Below are positions 34,723 through 43,402 of a stretch of DNA of 64,000 nucleotides, piece by piece (positions within the stretch are counted from its first letter, which is position 1; every line of letters begins with the position of its first letter). This DNA comes from Bacillus sp. FJAT-44742 (lineage in GTDB: Bacteria; Bacillota; Bacilli; Bacillales; Marinococcaceae), in the NCBI RefSeq assembly GCF_002797315.1, contig NZ_KZ454936.1, positions 2,365,645 to 2,429,644 on the forward strand. The letters are read 5' to 3'. Made by a program: the position numbers and the translations under genes. The notes beneath the pieces were generated by a model. That model searched no databases, had not been told where the DNA came from, and saw only the letters and a list, made by a program, of their open reading frames with translations.

Positions 34723-36252
34723 TTATTCTTCTTCCTTTTTCACACCAATAGGCTCTTGTTGATAGCCCTCTTTCAAAGATCGATGGATAGCGAAAACCAT
34801 TCCTAACAAAATCACAGTAAAGGGCAGAGCGATGGTAATGGCAATTGCTTGTAATCCTTCAATGCCTCCGCTTAGCAGTAAGGCTGCAGCGATCGCTGAA
34901 ATCAATAATCCCCACACGACAAGAATTGTGTTTGCCGGCTCCAGATTTCCGCGTGAAGAAAATACACCAAGTACATAGGTTGCTGAATTTGCAGATGTAA
35001 TAAAAAAGATTGTAATTAAAATCAATGCAGCTACACTTAATATAAAACCTAGAGGCAATGTTTCCAGGACAATAAACAATCCTGCTTCCGGCTCCTCACT
35101 GATCAGCTGAGATAAACCAGCACCCGTAGTTACGTCAAGGTGAAGTCCTGAGCCTCCAAAAGCTACAAACCACAGAGCAGAGACAGCTGTAGGTACAAAT
35201 AATACCCCGAATATGAATTCCTGTACTGTCCTTCCTTTTGACACTCTTGCTATAAACGTACCAACAAAAGGACTCCAGGAAATAAGCCAAGCCCAATAGA
35301 AAAAAGTCCATTCGCCTACCCACTCATTGTCTGTGTAAGGAGTGGTAAAAAAGGACAAAGAAACAAAATTACTTATATACGAACCGACCGTCATTGTAAA
35401 ATGTTCCATAATAAATAGAGTGGGACCAACAATAATTACGGTCACCATTAAAATGCCGGCAAGGGTGAGGTTTCCTATACTCAGGTATTTCATTCCTTTA
35501 TTGATGCCGGTAAGTACAGATGTTAAAAACACAACGGTAATGATGGCAATAATACTCATTTGCAGAAAGTTGTCATTATCCAGCCCTATAACCTGGGACA
35601 GACCTCCTCCCACCTGCATTGTACTCAGTCCAAGAGAGGTAGCAATCCCTATCACTGTACTTACTACAGCAATAATGTCTATCCATTTTCCAATAGGTCC
35701 TTTTACTTTCTCCCCAAGAATAGGATAGAAGGCTGAACTTATTAAGCCAGGGAGGTTCTTTCTAAACTTTGCAATAGCCAGTGCCAGTGCCACTGTTGCG
35801 TAAATAGACCATGGGTGAATCCCCCAATGAAACACACCATAAAGAAGGCCCGTCTCGGCAGCATGCTGTGTCCCCGGTTCAACTCCTTCAGGAGGATTTA
35901 CAAAATGAGACATTGGTTCAGCCACACCCCAAAACACAAGACCCACACCCATACCAGCTGCAAATAACATTCCGATCCATGTATAGTAAGAATACTCAGG
36001 CTCATCGTCTTTTTTCCCAAGCTTAACGTAACGGTAGGGGCCAAGCCCTAGATAAAAACAGAAAAAAACGAGTAGAGCGGTTGCCATTACGTAAAACCAA
36101 CCGAATGTATCTATCACTACTTCCAAAGCGGAAGCCATATTCATCTCCATATGCTCAGGCCAAATAAATCCCCACAAGGTGATAAGAGTCACAACTGCAG
36201 CTGAAACAATGAAAACCATGCCTGTTAAATTTCCATCTGACTTTTTGCCCAC
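34723..36252 (-). CDS. BCCT family compatible-solute transporter, short tail
   Basis: About 509 residues with 12 membrane segments. AGMGVG is in LFAAGMGVGLVFWGVAEP, HWGIHPWSIYATVALALA follows, and the family signature is WTFFYWAWLISWSPFVGTFI then ARVSKGRT. It resembles glycine betaine carrier OpuD. The cytoplasmic C-terminal tail is only about 20 residues, in contrast to the long tail of the BCCT at 24417. The start is GTG 36252, nine nt after AAGGAGG; the TTG-started longer frame is rejected because that site lies inside it. Confidence 0.9.
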   Translation of the reverse strand: MGKKSDGNLTGMVFIVSAAVVTLITLWGFIWPEHMEMNMASALEVVIDTFGWFYVMATALLVFFCFYLGLGPYRYVKLGKKDDEPEYSYYTWIGMLFAAGMGVGLVFWGVAEPMSHFVNPPEGVEPGTQHAAETGLLYGVFHWGIHPWSIYATVALALAIAKFRKNLPGLISSAFYPILGEKVKGPIGKWIDIIAVVSTVIGIATSLGLSTMQVGGGLSQVIGLDNDNFLQMSIIAIITVVFLTSVLTGINKGMKYLSIGNLTLAGILMVTVIIVGPTLFIMEHFTMTVGSYISNFVSLSFFTTPYTDNEWVGEWTFFYWAWLISWSPFVGTFIARVSKGRTVQEFIFGVLFVPTAVSALWFVAFGGSGLHLDVTTGAGLSQLISEEPEAGLFIVLETLPLGFILSVAALILITIFFITSANSATYVLGVFSSRGNLEPANTILVVWGLLISAIAAALLLSGGIEGLQAIAITIALPFTVILLGMVFAIHRSLKEGYQQEPIGVKKEEE

Positions 36253-36319
36253 CTTACGCTTCCTCCTTTTCAAGTGTTCTCTTTTTTATCTAACCTTCAA
36301 TCCGTCCAGACAAACATTA

Positions 36320-36347
36320 TAAAAAAGCTTCTCGTTACGAGAAGCTT
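36320..36347 (-). terminator. Terminator of the ZIP-like gene
   Basis: Minus-strand AAGCTTCTCG / CGAGAAGCTT stem followed by six T, 20 nt past the stop. Confidence 0.85.
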
Positions 36348-36366
36348 CCTCCAATAAAACAGTCAT

Positions 36367-37098
36367 CTACCATTCAAAGAAAAATTTAATCCCCATAACA
36401 AACAATGTGTACGACATGGCCCCAAGTGCAAACGTTGGAAAATGAGCGTTTCTTTCCGATGGAAGCTCATTCTTGAGGACGTTTAATATAATTGCCCCAG
36501 ATACAAAAGCAAAGATGATAGAAAGAACAAAAGAAGAAAGAGTTACCATCATACCCATGATCCATCCTGCTATAATGCCTCCAGCCAGAACAAAACGCCC
36601 TGTCCGATTATAACGCTCCTTATCTTCTCGCCATAAATCATGTGCGATGGCCATAAAATGAAGCCCAATCGCTGTAGAATAGAAGACAGCTTGAATGCCT
36701 TCCACCTCAGTGGCAATAACGATGTAGGCGATCATAAAATTATAGATAGAAAAGAATATGATCTGCACCCAGAAAAAGGAGCCTGATTTCCCTTTTTCAC
36801 CCTGCTTCTCATTACGGGCATCCACAGCTTTTTGCATGCCGTAAAACATTAAAAGGCCCAATAAACCAAAGAAATAGAGCTCCGACTCCATGACAAATTC
36901 TTCAGTGGTCTGGGCGCCAAAATCCTGCTGTTCCTCGTGCAAAGCAGGCAGAATATAAACAAATACATAGGCGCAAGCAACTCCGCCGGAAAACGAAAGC
37001 CACTTTAACTGCCTGACCCTGGCAACTGGTAATATATTATTTGCTAAAAGGTGAATCGTGATAAACACCAGTCCTGTTATAATCGCATCAATAGCCAT
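36367..37098 (-). CDS. Polytopic membrane protein, distantly ZIP-like
   Basis: 243 residues with seven or eight membrane segments. FSGGVACAYVFVYILPALHE resembles the ZIP metal-transporter start (glycine-rich helix ending in LLPE), and GLHFMAIAHDLW has helix-embedded histidines; a final FVSGAIILNVLKNELP recalls the ZIP fifth helix. The classic HxxxE pair is not clear, so function is uncertain. GGGGG precedes the ATG. It lies 121 bp downstream of the PII-like/DUF1538 unit on the same strand without an obvious terminator between, so they may be co-transcribed. Confidence 0.65.
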   Translation of the reverse strand: MAIDAIITGLVFITIHLLANNILPVARVRQLKWLSFSGGVACAYVFVYILPALHEEQQDFGAQTTEEFVMESELYFFGLLGLLMFYGMQKAVDARNEKQGEKGKSGSFFWVQIIFFSIYNFMIAYIVIATEVEGIQAVFYSTAIGLHFMAIAHDLWREDKERYNRTGRFVLAGGIIAGWIMGMMVTLSSFVLSIIFAFVSGAIILNVLKNELPSERNAHFPTFALGAMSYTLFVMGIKFFFEW

Positions 37099-37219
37099 GG
37101 CTGCTTCCCCCTGAAAACATGTCTGCCAAAAGGCTTGCTCTTTTCTTCTTCCTGTGAAGAGAAAACCTTAAACCTTATTTCTATCTCAGCCAGAGGATGG
37201 AATTATTTAGGATGGAATA

Positions 37220-38011
37220 TTATTTGGGGTTTTTCTTTGTTTTAATCTTCTTATCTGATTTAAATTTTTCATTAACCATCTTATTCAGAATATGATTAAT
37301 ACCTACGGTCTTGTCCACTCCCAAGACAAAGGCAATTCCCTTTCCCGGCTTGTCAAGTTCTGCTTTTTCTGTAATTGCTGCAAGAACCTGCTCAGTCTTG
37401 CTCCGGTCGATCAGTGTCAAGATGACTTCTTTTTCTGGTTCAATTGGGATCGAAAAGAGCTTTGCTTTTTCATGAATACCTGTTCCCCTGCCGTTTAAGA
37501 TGGTCCCGCCTTCTGCACCTGCCTCCCAGGAAGCATCTACGACTTTTTCTGATTGCCCCTTATTAACAATACTGACAATCAGATCGTAATGAATAGAGCT
37601 TTCTAAATACTCTGTTCCAGTACTTTCATTCACTATCCTCTCTCCCTCACTTTCCTGATTCATTTGTACATCCTGAAGCTTGTCCATCAGATGTACAATA
37701 CCTCCTATGCCCTTTGTTGGAAGAACAAAGCTAATTCCATATCCTGGACGATCCAGCTTTCCTGCAGGCACAATCCTGTTTAATGTTTCTTCTTCCTTTT
37801 TGTCTTCTATTAGGATAAGGACGACCTCTTTCTCAGGTTCATTAGTAATGCCCAGAATATTATTCTTTTCATGGATACCGGTTCCTCTTGCAAATAATAT
37901 GGTCGCACCCTCAGCTCCCGCTTCCTTGGCAGCCTTTACCACTTTTCTTGCATAACCTTTTTTCAGAATCGAAACGACTAATTTATGCCTCAGATTTAAT
38001 GTCATCTTCAT
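37220..38011 (-). CDS. Tandem PII-like signalling protein associated with DUF1538
   Basis: 263 residues made of two PII-fold repeats: residues about 5-110 and 138-240. Both carry the pattern LVVSILKKGYARKVVKAAKE / LIVSIVNKGQSEKVVDASWE, then GAEGATILFARGTGIHE / GAEGGTILNGRGTGIHE, an EPEKEVVLILI / EPEKEVILTLI strand, and GYGISFVLPTKGIGG / GKGIAFVLGVDKTVG. The T-loop lacks the tyrosine uridylylated in GlnB. A Lys-rich tail ends it. ATG 38011 follows GAGGAG and overlaps the upstream DUF1538 gene by 29 bp. PII proteins gate transporters in response to nucleotides, so it probably controls its two DUF1538 partners. Confidence 0.8.
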   Translation of the reverse strand: MKMTLNLRHKLVVSILKKGYARKVVKAAKEAGAEGATILFARGTGIHEKNNILGITNEPEKEVVLILIEDKKEEETLNRIVPAGKLDRPGYGISFVLPTKGIGGIVHLMDKLQDVQMNQESEGERIVNESTGTEYLESSIHYDLIVSIVNKGQSEKVVDASWEAGAEGGTILNGRGTGIHEKAKLFSIPIEPEKEVILTLIDRSKTEQVLAAITEKAELDKPGKGIAFVLGVDKTVGINHILNKMVNEKFKSDKKIKTKKNPK

Positions 38012-38732
38012 TTTTCTTCTCCTCACGTCCATAAAGTAGGCCTAATGTTAAAACAGCTAAAATTGGAGCAAGGGCTACCATCGCAATCATACCAAATCCA
38101 TCCAGCAAAGGATCTCTCCCTTCCACTGTCCCAGCGATTCCTACGGCCATCGCGAGAATAAAGGTTACCGTCATTGGACCAGTGGCCACCCCGCCAGAAT
38201 CAAAAGCGACAGATGTAAAGGTCCTTGAGGAAAACCTCATCATAACCAGAGCAGCCAGGTATCCAGGAATAATAAAATACCACAAGGGTATTCCAACCAG
38301 AATTCTAACCATTGACAGGGCAATTGATATACCTACTCCAATTGACAAAGTAAACAATAACACTCTTTGGGAAATGTACCCGCCTGACACCTTTTCTACT
38401 TCGTGGTTTAGAATTCGTACGGCAGGCTCAGCAAAGGTAGCCACAAAACCCAGTACAAACCCGACTGGAATCAATATCCACCTGTTTGGCAGCTCGCCGA
38501 GAATTGCCCCCATGGCTTCCCCAGCCGGCAAAAAACCTATATGAACACCCTGAAGGAAAAAAGCAAGCCCAAAAAACGTTAAAATTATACCCACACCGAT
38601 ATTAAGAAGCCTCTTCAAAGGAAGTTTCAGATAAATAAGCTGAAATAAAGCAAAAAATACGACAAGGGGGATTAATGCAAAAAAGACTTCAACTAACACA
38701 TGGGAAAATCCATAAAATAAATTCTCAATCAT
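37983..38732 (-). CDS. DUF1538 membrane protein, second half-unit
   Basis: 249 residues, about six or seven membrane helices, one DUF1538 domain. Signature motifs are GVHIGFLPAGEAMG, FVATFAEPAVRIL and FDSGGVATGPMTVTFILA; the latter has the discontinuous Gly-Pro look of a substrate or ion site. The C-terminus is charged (REEKKNEDD). It overlaps the partner at 38729 by four bases and the PII-like gene by 29. Many bacteria have both halves fused in one protein of about 500 residues. Function is not established; presumed transporter. Confidence 0.82.
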   Translation of the reverse strand: MIENLFYGFSHVLVEVFFALIPLVVFFALFQLIYLKLPLKRLLNIGVGIILTFFGLAFFLQGVHIGFLPAGEAMGAILGELPNRWILIPVGFVLGFVATFAEPAVRILNHEVEKVSGGYISQRVLLFTLSIGVGISIALSMVRILVGIPLWYFIIPGYLAALVMMRFSSRTFTSVAFDSGGVATGPMTVTFILAMAVGIAGTVEGRDPLLDGFGMIAMVALAPILAVLTLGLLYGREEKKNEDDIKSEA

Positions 38733-39421
38733 CCACCAAACACCCCTAATAGCAAAACAGCAATAATCGGCCCGATAGATGCAAGGGCAACAAGTCCAAA
38801 ACCATCGCTGGAAGCCGATTTTCCCCGGAGAACCGAAGCAACCCCTATCCCTAAAGCTAAAATAAATGGCACAGTCATTGGGCCGGTGGTAACTCCGCCA
38901 GCGTCAAAAGAAATCGGAACAAAATGAGCTGGCGTGAAAGCAGCTAGTAAAAAGACAAGGCCATATCCTGCTGCAAGGAGATAAGTAATTTTTATATTTA
39001 ATATAATTCTGGCCATTGCCAAAGCGACAAAAACCCCTACTCCGGCTGCAACAGAATAAATAAGAAGGCTTCGAGAGACCTCTCCTCCGGATACCAAATC
39101 CACTTGTAAGGCCAGCACCCTAACATCAGGCTCTGCCAAGGTAACCACAAAGCCTAATAAAAAACCGAAAAAGATAATTAAACTGATCTTTTTTGTCTTA
39201 GGCAGTGCGGCCCCGATCATCTCTCCTACAGGAAGCAGTCCTACATGAACTCCCAGAAGAAATAAGATAAGACCAACACTTACCATCACCACCCCTGCCA
39301 AAAATTGAAAAAATATTTCAGCAGGCATCCATAAAAGGGAGAACTGAAGGATAATGACAACAAAAGTAATAGGAAGAACAGCTAACACTACTTCCATTAC
39401 TGTGTTTTTAATATTTTGCAC
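38729..39421 (-). CDS. DUF1538 membrane protein, first half-unit
   Basis: 230 residues, homologous to its neighbour: GVHVGLLPVGEMIG, FVVTLAEPDVRVL and FDAGGVTTGPMTVPFILA occur in the same order. The start is GTG, five nt after AGGAGG, and it is the first gene of the three-gene unit. The two halves presumably form one heteromeric membrane complex. A TATAAT-like box lies about 30 nt upstream, without a good -35. Confidence 0.82.
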   Translation of the reverse strand: MQNIKNTVMEVVLAVLPITFVVIILQFSLLWMPAEIFFQFLAGVVMVSVGLILFLLGVHVGLLPVGEMIGAALPKTKKISLIIFFGFLLGFVVTLAEPDVRVLALQVDLVSGGEVSRSLLIYSVAAGVGVFVALAMARIILNIKITYLLAAGYGLVFLLAAFTPAHFVPISFDAGGVTTGPMTVPFILALGIGVASVLRGKSASSDGFGLVALASIGPIIAVLLLGVFGG

Positions 39422-39584
39422 GTGTACCTCCTCAACTTTCTAGTATTATACTCTTCTTACTTCCCCGCACTCCCCTCCACTCCCTGCCTATTCTATTTTT
39501 TCTCTAACCTAACGGCCAAAAATATTGTAGTATGGTCTATGGCAGGAATTTTTCCTGCTATGAAAAAAATGCAAGGAGGACAAT

Positions 39585-40259
39585 ATGGAACAAGAAGCCC
39601 TACATAACAAACATTCAAAAGATCCTGGCCGAAGAGCAAAGGTTTCTGTTATTTTTATTGTTTTGACAATTTTATTTTCAATCATATCTATTGCAGCAAG
39701 TCTTATTGAAGCTGGTATTTTTAATGCGTACGATCCTGGCACAACGTTTGATCAGATTAGCAGCAGCGACATGGAAACACTCGGGATGATCAGTTTATTT
39801 ATTCATCTGCCTAACACCCTCATATTTATGGTTTCAATCGTCTTTTACTTATTCTGGCTTTACCGGATGCATGAAAATGCCCGCATCATGGATCTTGAGG
39901 GAGTAGTTTATACACCTGGGTGGGGAGTTGCTTTTTATTTCATTCCACTCGTAAACCTGGTTCTCCCCCTCATATCTATGTTCCACCTTTATACCAGCCA
40001 CCTGAAGCAAAAAAACAACAATTACCCAAATAAAGGACACACTTTGATTATTTTTGTCTGGTGGATCACGTTCATATCTTCTTACTTAGCATCAAATCCG
40101 GTAAATTTCTGGACAGAAGGAGAAACGATTGAATTCCTTCTGAACGACACCCAAAACTTTATTGTTTCAGAGGTTCTTTTCGTTCTATCAGGTATTTGTT
40201 TACTTATAGTGATCCGCAGATTAACCGCCCTGCAAAAGGAGCTTCTTGCGAAAAGATAA
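39585..40259 (+). CDS. DUF4328 domain-containing membrane protein
   Basis: 224 residues with about six membrane segments. The central FWLYRMHENARIMDLEG, then VVYTPGWGVAFYFIPLVNL, is the DUF4328 signature (WLYRxHxNxR ... FSPGWAVGWFFIPIxNL). Function unknown. AAGGAGG precedes the ATG. Divergent from the DUF1538 unit. Confidence 0.82.
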   Translation: MEQEALHNKHSKDPGRRAKVSVIFIVLTILFSIISIAASLIEAGIFNAYDPGTTFDQISSSDMETLGMISLFIHLPNTLIFMVSIVFYLFWLYRMHENARIMDLEGVVYTPGWGVAFYFIPLVNLVLPLISMFHLYTSHLKQKNNNYPNKGHTLIIFVWWITFISSYLASNPVNFWTEGETIEFLLNDTQNFIVSEVLFVLSGICLLIVIRRLTALQKELLAKR

Positions 40260-40366
40260 GTCTTGTTTTCTTCTATCCCTCTAATTAAGGATTTATCAAA
40301 AGTAAAAAAGGGGATAAGAGTACCATTGATCCTGCTTCTATCATACTTAGAAAAGGACTCTTGGCA

Positions 40367-40382
40367 TGTGACAGTTATCACA
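40367..40382. promoter_or_regulatory. CRP/FNR-type palindrome upstream of the LCP gene
   Basis: TGTGA-CAGTTA-TCACA is a perfect FNR/CRP-family half-site pair with the usual 6-nt spacer. It directly follows TTGGCA (40361-40366), so it could lie between the -35 and -10 of the LCP promoter. Confidence 0.5.
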
Positions 40383-40421
40383 CAAATACTTAACATACGG
40401 TTTTCTTGAAAGGTAGATTAC

Positions 40422-41387
40422 ATGTGGAAAAAAATCACTCTTATATTTCTTTTATCAATCACACTGATATTTGGTGCAGCCGCAGGCTATGCTTTCTACC
40501 TTTATCAGCAAGCAGAACAAAGCATGGAACAGATGAATGAGAACTTTAGCGCAGAATCAGAACAACAGAGTACTCCCGAAGAAAGTGAATCTTTTTCCGT
40601 TGAACAGGAAGACGTGGAAAATGACCTTACGCAAGCTGACAGTGTAAGCTTCCTTTTAATTGGTATTGGAGACAGACCGGATGATCCAGGAAGAGCTGAT
40701 GTGATTATGCCTGTTTCTGTGAATCAGGCTGATGAATCAGTTGTTATGTTGAATATTCCAAGAGACACACGAGTGGACATTCCTGGGAGGAATCAGCCGG
40801 ATAAAATTAACCACACGTATGCCTACGAAGGAACTCCTCTAGTCGTTGAAACAACCGAAGAGTTTCTAGAACATGAGTTTGATTACGTGATCCAATCGAA
40901 TATGAATGGATTTCGAGAACTTGTAGACGCCTTGGGAGGGATTGAAGTAGATAATCCCTTTGAATTCGATCAAGGTGATGAAATAGGAGAGAATACTTAC
41001 CATTATCCTGAAGGAACTATTGAACTAGATGGGGAACGAGCACTCCACTATGTGCGCATGAGGAGAGAAGATCCGAGAGGAGACCTGGGGAGAAACGAAA
41101 GACAGCGTCAGGTTATCGAAGCATTAGCTGAACGGGCTTCTTCTTTTCAATCTATTGTCCAGGCGAATCAGCTGTTGGATATCCTCGGAAACAATGTCGA
41201 AACAAATATGACCTTTGATGAGATACAAAGTATTTACCAGCAATACCAAGGGGCAGAAAGTAATATGGAAACATTTGAGCTAAATGGTGAAAGCACAACA
41301 GAAAATGGAATCTATTACTATGACATTCCAGAGGAAGAAAGAAGAAGGGCTATTGAAGCATTTAAAGAACACCAGGAGCAGGAATAA
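40422..41387 (+). CDS. LytR-CpsA-Psr (LCP) family cell-wall glycopolymer transferase
   Basis: 321 residues: N-terminal membrane anchor (about 5-27), an acidic Glu/Ser-rich stretch, then the extracellular LCP domain (about 70-235). Motifs: LLIGIGDRPDD, MLNIPRDTRVDIPG, DKINHTYAYEG, and RREDPRGDLGRNERQRQV with the catalytic arginines. LCP enzymes attach teichoic acids or other polymers to peptidoglycan. GAAAGG precedes the ATG; a strong terminator follows. Confidence 0.92.
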   Translation: MWKKITLIFLLSITLIFGAAAGYAFYLYQQAEQSMEQMNENFSAESEQQSTPEESESFSVEQEDVENDLTQADSVSFLLIGIGDRPDDPGRADVIMPVSVNQADESVVMLNIPRDTRVDIPGRNQPDKINHTYAYEGTPLVVETTEEFLEHEFDYVIQSNMNGFRELVDALGGIEVDNPFEFDQGDEIGENTYHYPEGTIELDGERALHYVRMRREDPRGDLGRNERQRQVIEALAERASSFQSIVQANQLLDILGNNVETNMTFDEIQSIYQQYQGAESNMETFELNGESTTENGIYYYDIPEEERRRAIEAFKEHQEQE

Positions 41388-41421
41388 AAGAAAGCTGTCA
41401 AACGAACAGCTTTCTTTTTTT
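41387..41421 (+). terminator. Terminator of the LCP gene
   Basis: AGAAAGCTGT / ACAGCTTTCT stem followed by T-run, immediately after the stop. Confidence 0.85.
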
Positions 41422-41490
41422 GGAAAAAGGATGCCAAAATCTGCTACCATGGCAACAAACCACTCTACTATCTCAAAGGAGGAATCGAAA

Positions 41491-42249
41491 ATGAAGCATA
41501 TTATTATTACAGGAGCTTCAAAAGGGATTGGACAAGCTGTCGCTTCCCGTTTTTTAAAGCCTGGCCATCACTTATTTTTGATATCTAGAACAAAGAGTAC
41601 GGCTATTATAGAAGAAGCCAAAGGAAAAGGAGCAGCGGTTGACTTCTTTTCTGCTGACCTTTCTGATACTAACCAGGCTGAGCAAGTAATGGAAGCTGTC
41701 TTTCAAGTTATTTCCCACGAAGAGTCAAATGAAATTATTTTAATAAATAACGCCGGCATGATTGATCCCGTCTCTCCGGCTGAAGATACAAAACCAGCAG
41801 ACATAGCAAAAAACATTCAAGTAAACCTTACAGCACCAATGATACTCACCTCACAATTTATTAAGCATAGTAAGGAGTTTGAAGCCAACAAGAAAGTTGT
41901 AAATATCTCATCCGGCGCTGGAAAGCAGCCTATATATGGATGGACAGCGTATTGCAGCGCTAAGGCTGGTTTAGACCTTTACACGCAGACAGCCGCCCTC
42001 GAACAGGAAGAGCAAGGAAATAACCCTGTGCTAATCTATTCCTTCGCTCCAGGGATCGTGGACACTTCCATGCAGGAAGCGATTCGGGCGACAACAAAAG
42101 AAGAATTTAAGGAAGTAGAACAGTTTCGCGCCTACAAGGAAAAAGGCCAGCTGCTTCCTCCGGAGAAAGCAGCTGAAGCGCTGGAAAATCTCTTAAACGA
42201 TCCTTCTCTAAAAAACGGAAGTCTTCTTGATATTACTCAATTTCTTTAA
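41491..42249 (+). CDS. Short-chain dehydrogenase, benzil-reductase (YueD)-like
   Basis: 252 residues of the classical SDR fold: IIITGASKGIGQAV (TGxxxGIG cofactor loop), NNAGM at about 94, SSGAGKQPIYGWTAYCSAKAG with catalytic Ser and YxxxK, and APGIVDTSMQ. Similarity of layout to Bacillus YueD, (S)-benzoin-forming benzil reductase. AAAGGAGG before ATG 41491; a longer frame from 41284 overlaps the LCP gene and its terminator and is rejected. Confidence 0.88.
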   Translation: MKHIIITGASKGIGQAVASRFLKPGHHLFLISRTKSTAIIEEAKGKGAAVDFFSADLSDTNQAEQVMEAVFQVISHEESNEIILINNAGMIDPVSPAEDTKPADIAKNIQVNLTAPMILTSQFIKHSKEFEANKKVVNISSGAGKQPIYGWTAYCSAKAGLDLYTQTAALEQEEQGNNPVLIYSFAPGIVDTSMQEAIRATTKEEFKEVEQFRAYKEKGQLLPPEKAAEALENLLNDPSLKNGSLLDITQFL

Positions 42250-42303
42250 AACAAACAGTCTACCCGCCGATCTCAAAACAAACTGTACCTATCTGTTTGC
42301 TAT

Positions 42304-42345
42304 GAAAAGAAGCTGTTATTTCCTTGGAAATAACAGCTTCTTTTC
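42304..42345. terminator. Bidirectional terminator
   Basis: A 20-bp perfect inverted repeat, arms 42304-42323 and 42326-42345, with A- and T-rich ends, between convergent genes. Confidence 0.88.
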
Positions 42346-42380
42346 TGAATTTATAAATATTTTTTTACTATCCAGCCTCT

Positions 42381-42695
42381 TTACATGTTGCGAAGAACCC
42401 TTTTTATCTCTTCATAAGAAATGAACCGAGACCCACGCCAAACTTCTTTCCCTCCTTTAAAGATCAGAATAGTAGGAGCTGTAAAAACCAGAAATTCCCC
42501 AGATACAGAAGGCATTTTTTCCAAGGAAATTTTGTTTCCTTTTACTGAGGAATACGCCTTCATGAAACTGGTTAGCTGCTGCTCTACTGCTTCACAGACC
42601 GTACAACGTGGCGCCTTAATTAAAAGTAAAAGGGCTTCTTGCATGTTACCATCAAGGACCTTCTCAAGTTCTTCTGCTGATGTAATCTCTTCCAA
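42381..42695 (-). CDS. Thioredoxin-family protein
   Basis: 104 residues with a thioredoxin fold and redox motif CTVC (in KAPRCTVCEAVEQQL) followed by the cis-proline strand FTAPTILIFKGGKE. The unusual CTVC replaces CGPC, suggesting a specialised disulfide role. The start is taken as TTG 42695, seven nt after GGGGG; the upstream in-frame ATG 42722, inside the CPBP gene, has no ribosome site. Confidence 0.82.
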   Translation of the reverse strand: MEEITSAEELEKVLDGNMQEALLLLIKAPRCTVCEAVEQQLTSFMKAYSSVKGNKISLEKMPSVSGEFLVFTAPTILIFKGGKEVWRGSRFISYEEIKRVLRNM

Positions 42696-42711
42696 ACCTC
42701 TTCCCCCTTCC

Positions 42712-43308
42712 CTATCTGCCATTTTCTATAGGTAGCATTCTATATTTAATTAAATAAGAGATCACTCCGTTGTACACAGCATGAGCCATAATTGGAGCCC
42801 ATAACGTTCCTGTCTGAATAAAAAGCCATCCAAGAAATAATCCCATCATCAGAACAATGGTATGCATAACCAAACTACCTTTGTATTGGGGAATATGCAA
42901 AGCCATAAAAATAAGAGAAGATATCAAAAGAGCCCATATTTCATTAAAGTGAATCCAAAGTAAGCCAAGAAGAACTCCTCGAAATAAAAACTCCTCAGAA
43001 ACCCCTGCCCCCCAGGCGATGGTAGCTATGCCGAACCTTTTATTCATTAATTGCAGAATCAAGGTTGTTTGTTCATTTTTTGGAAAGGAAGCCCGGCTGA
43101 ATTTATAGAAAAGCCAGGTAAGACCCGCAAAAATCCCTCCGCCGACTATCCCTGCGATAAGCTCAAAGAATATATTCTCCACACCAAAAAGGGACAGGAG
43201 ATAAAACCATCTTTCTTCTCCCATACCAAAAATAAGGATCATAAAGCCAATAAAAATAAAGATAAAAAAGCCTGCCCATACTGCTTTAAACGTAATATCT
43301 CTTTCCAT
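42712..43308 (-). CDS. CPBP-family intramembrane glutamic endopeptidase
   Basis: 198 residues with about six membrane helices. EEFLFRG (GVSEEFLFRGVLLGLLW) is motif 1 with the catalytic glutamates; SSLIFMALHIPQY supplies the motif 3 histidine. CPBP (Abi) proteases cut within membranes or provide bacteriocin immunity. AGGGA precedes the ATG; downstream of the resA terminator. Confidence 0.88.
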   Translation of the reverse strand: MERDITFKAVWAGFFIFIFIGFMILIFGMGEERWFYLLSLFGVENIFFELIAGIVGGGIFAGLTWLFYKFSRASFPKNEQTTLILQLMNKRFGIATIAWGAGVSEEFLFRGVLLGLLWIHFNEIWALLISSLIFMALHIPQYKGSLVMHTIVLMMGLFLGWLFIQTGTLWAPIMAHAVYNGVISYLIKYRMLPIENGR

Positions 43309-43348
43309 ATTTGCGTCCCTGCCTATCTGCTAAGATCCGCTCCCTTTT

Positions 43349-43386
43349 GAAAATGCCACCCGGCTTCATTAAAAACCGGGTGGCAC
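43349..43386 (-). terminator. Terminator of resA
   Basis: TGCCACCCGG / CCGGGTGGCA stem followed by TTTTC on the minus strand. Confidence 0.8.
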
Positions 43387-43402
43387 AGCTTGTTGTTATG
43401 TT

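Noticed and set aside
41284-42249. Long frame of 321 codons covering the SDR
   Set aside because: Its first 69 codons overlap the LCP gene and its terminator; AAAGGAGG and ATG at 41491 mark the true start.
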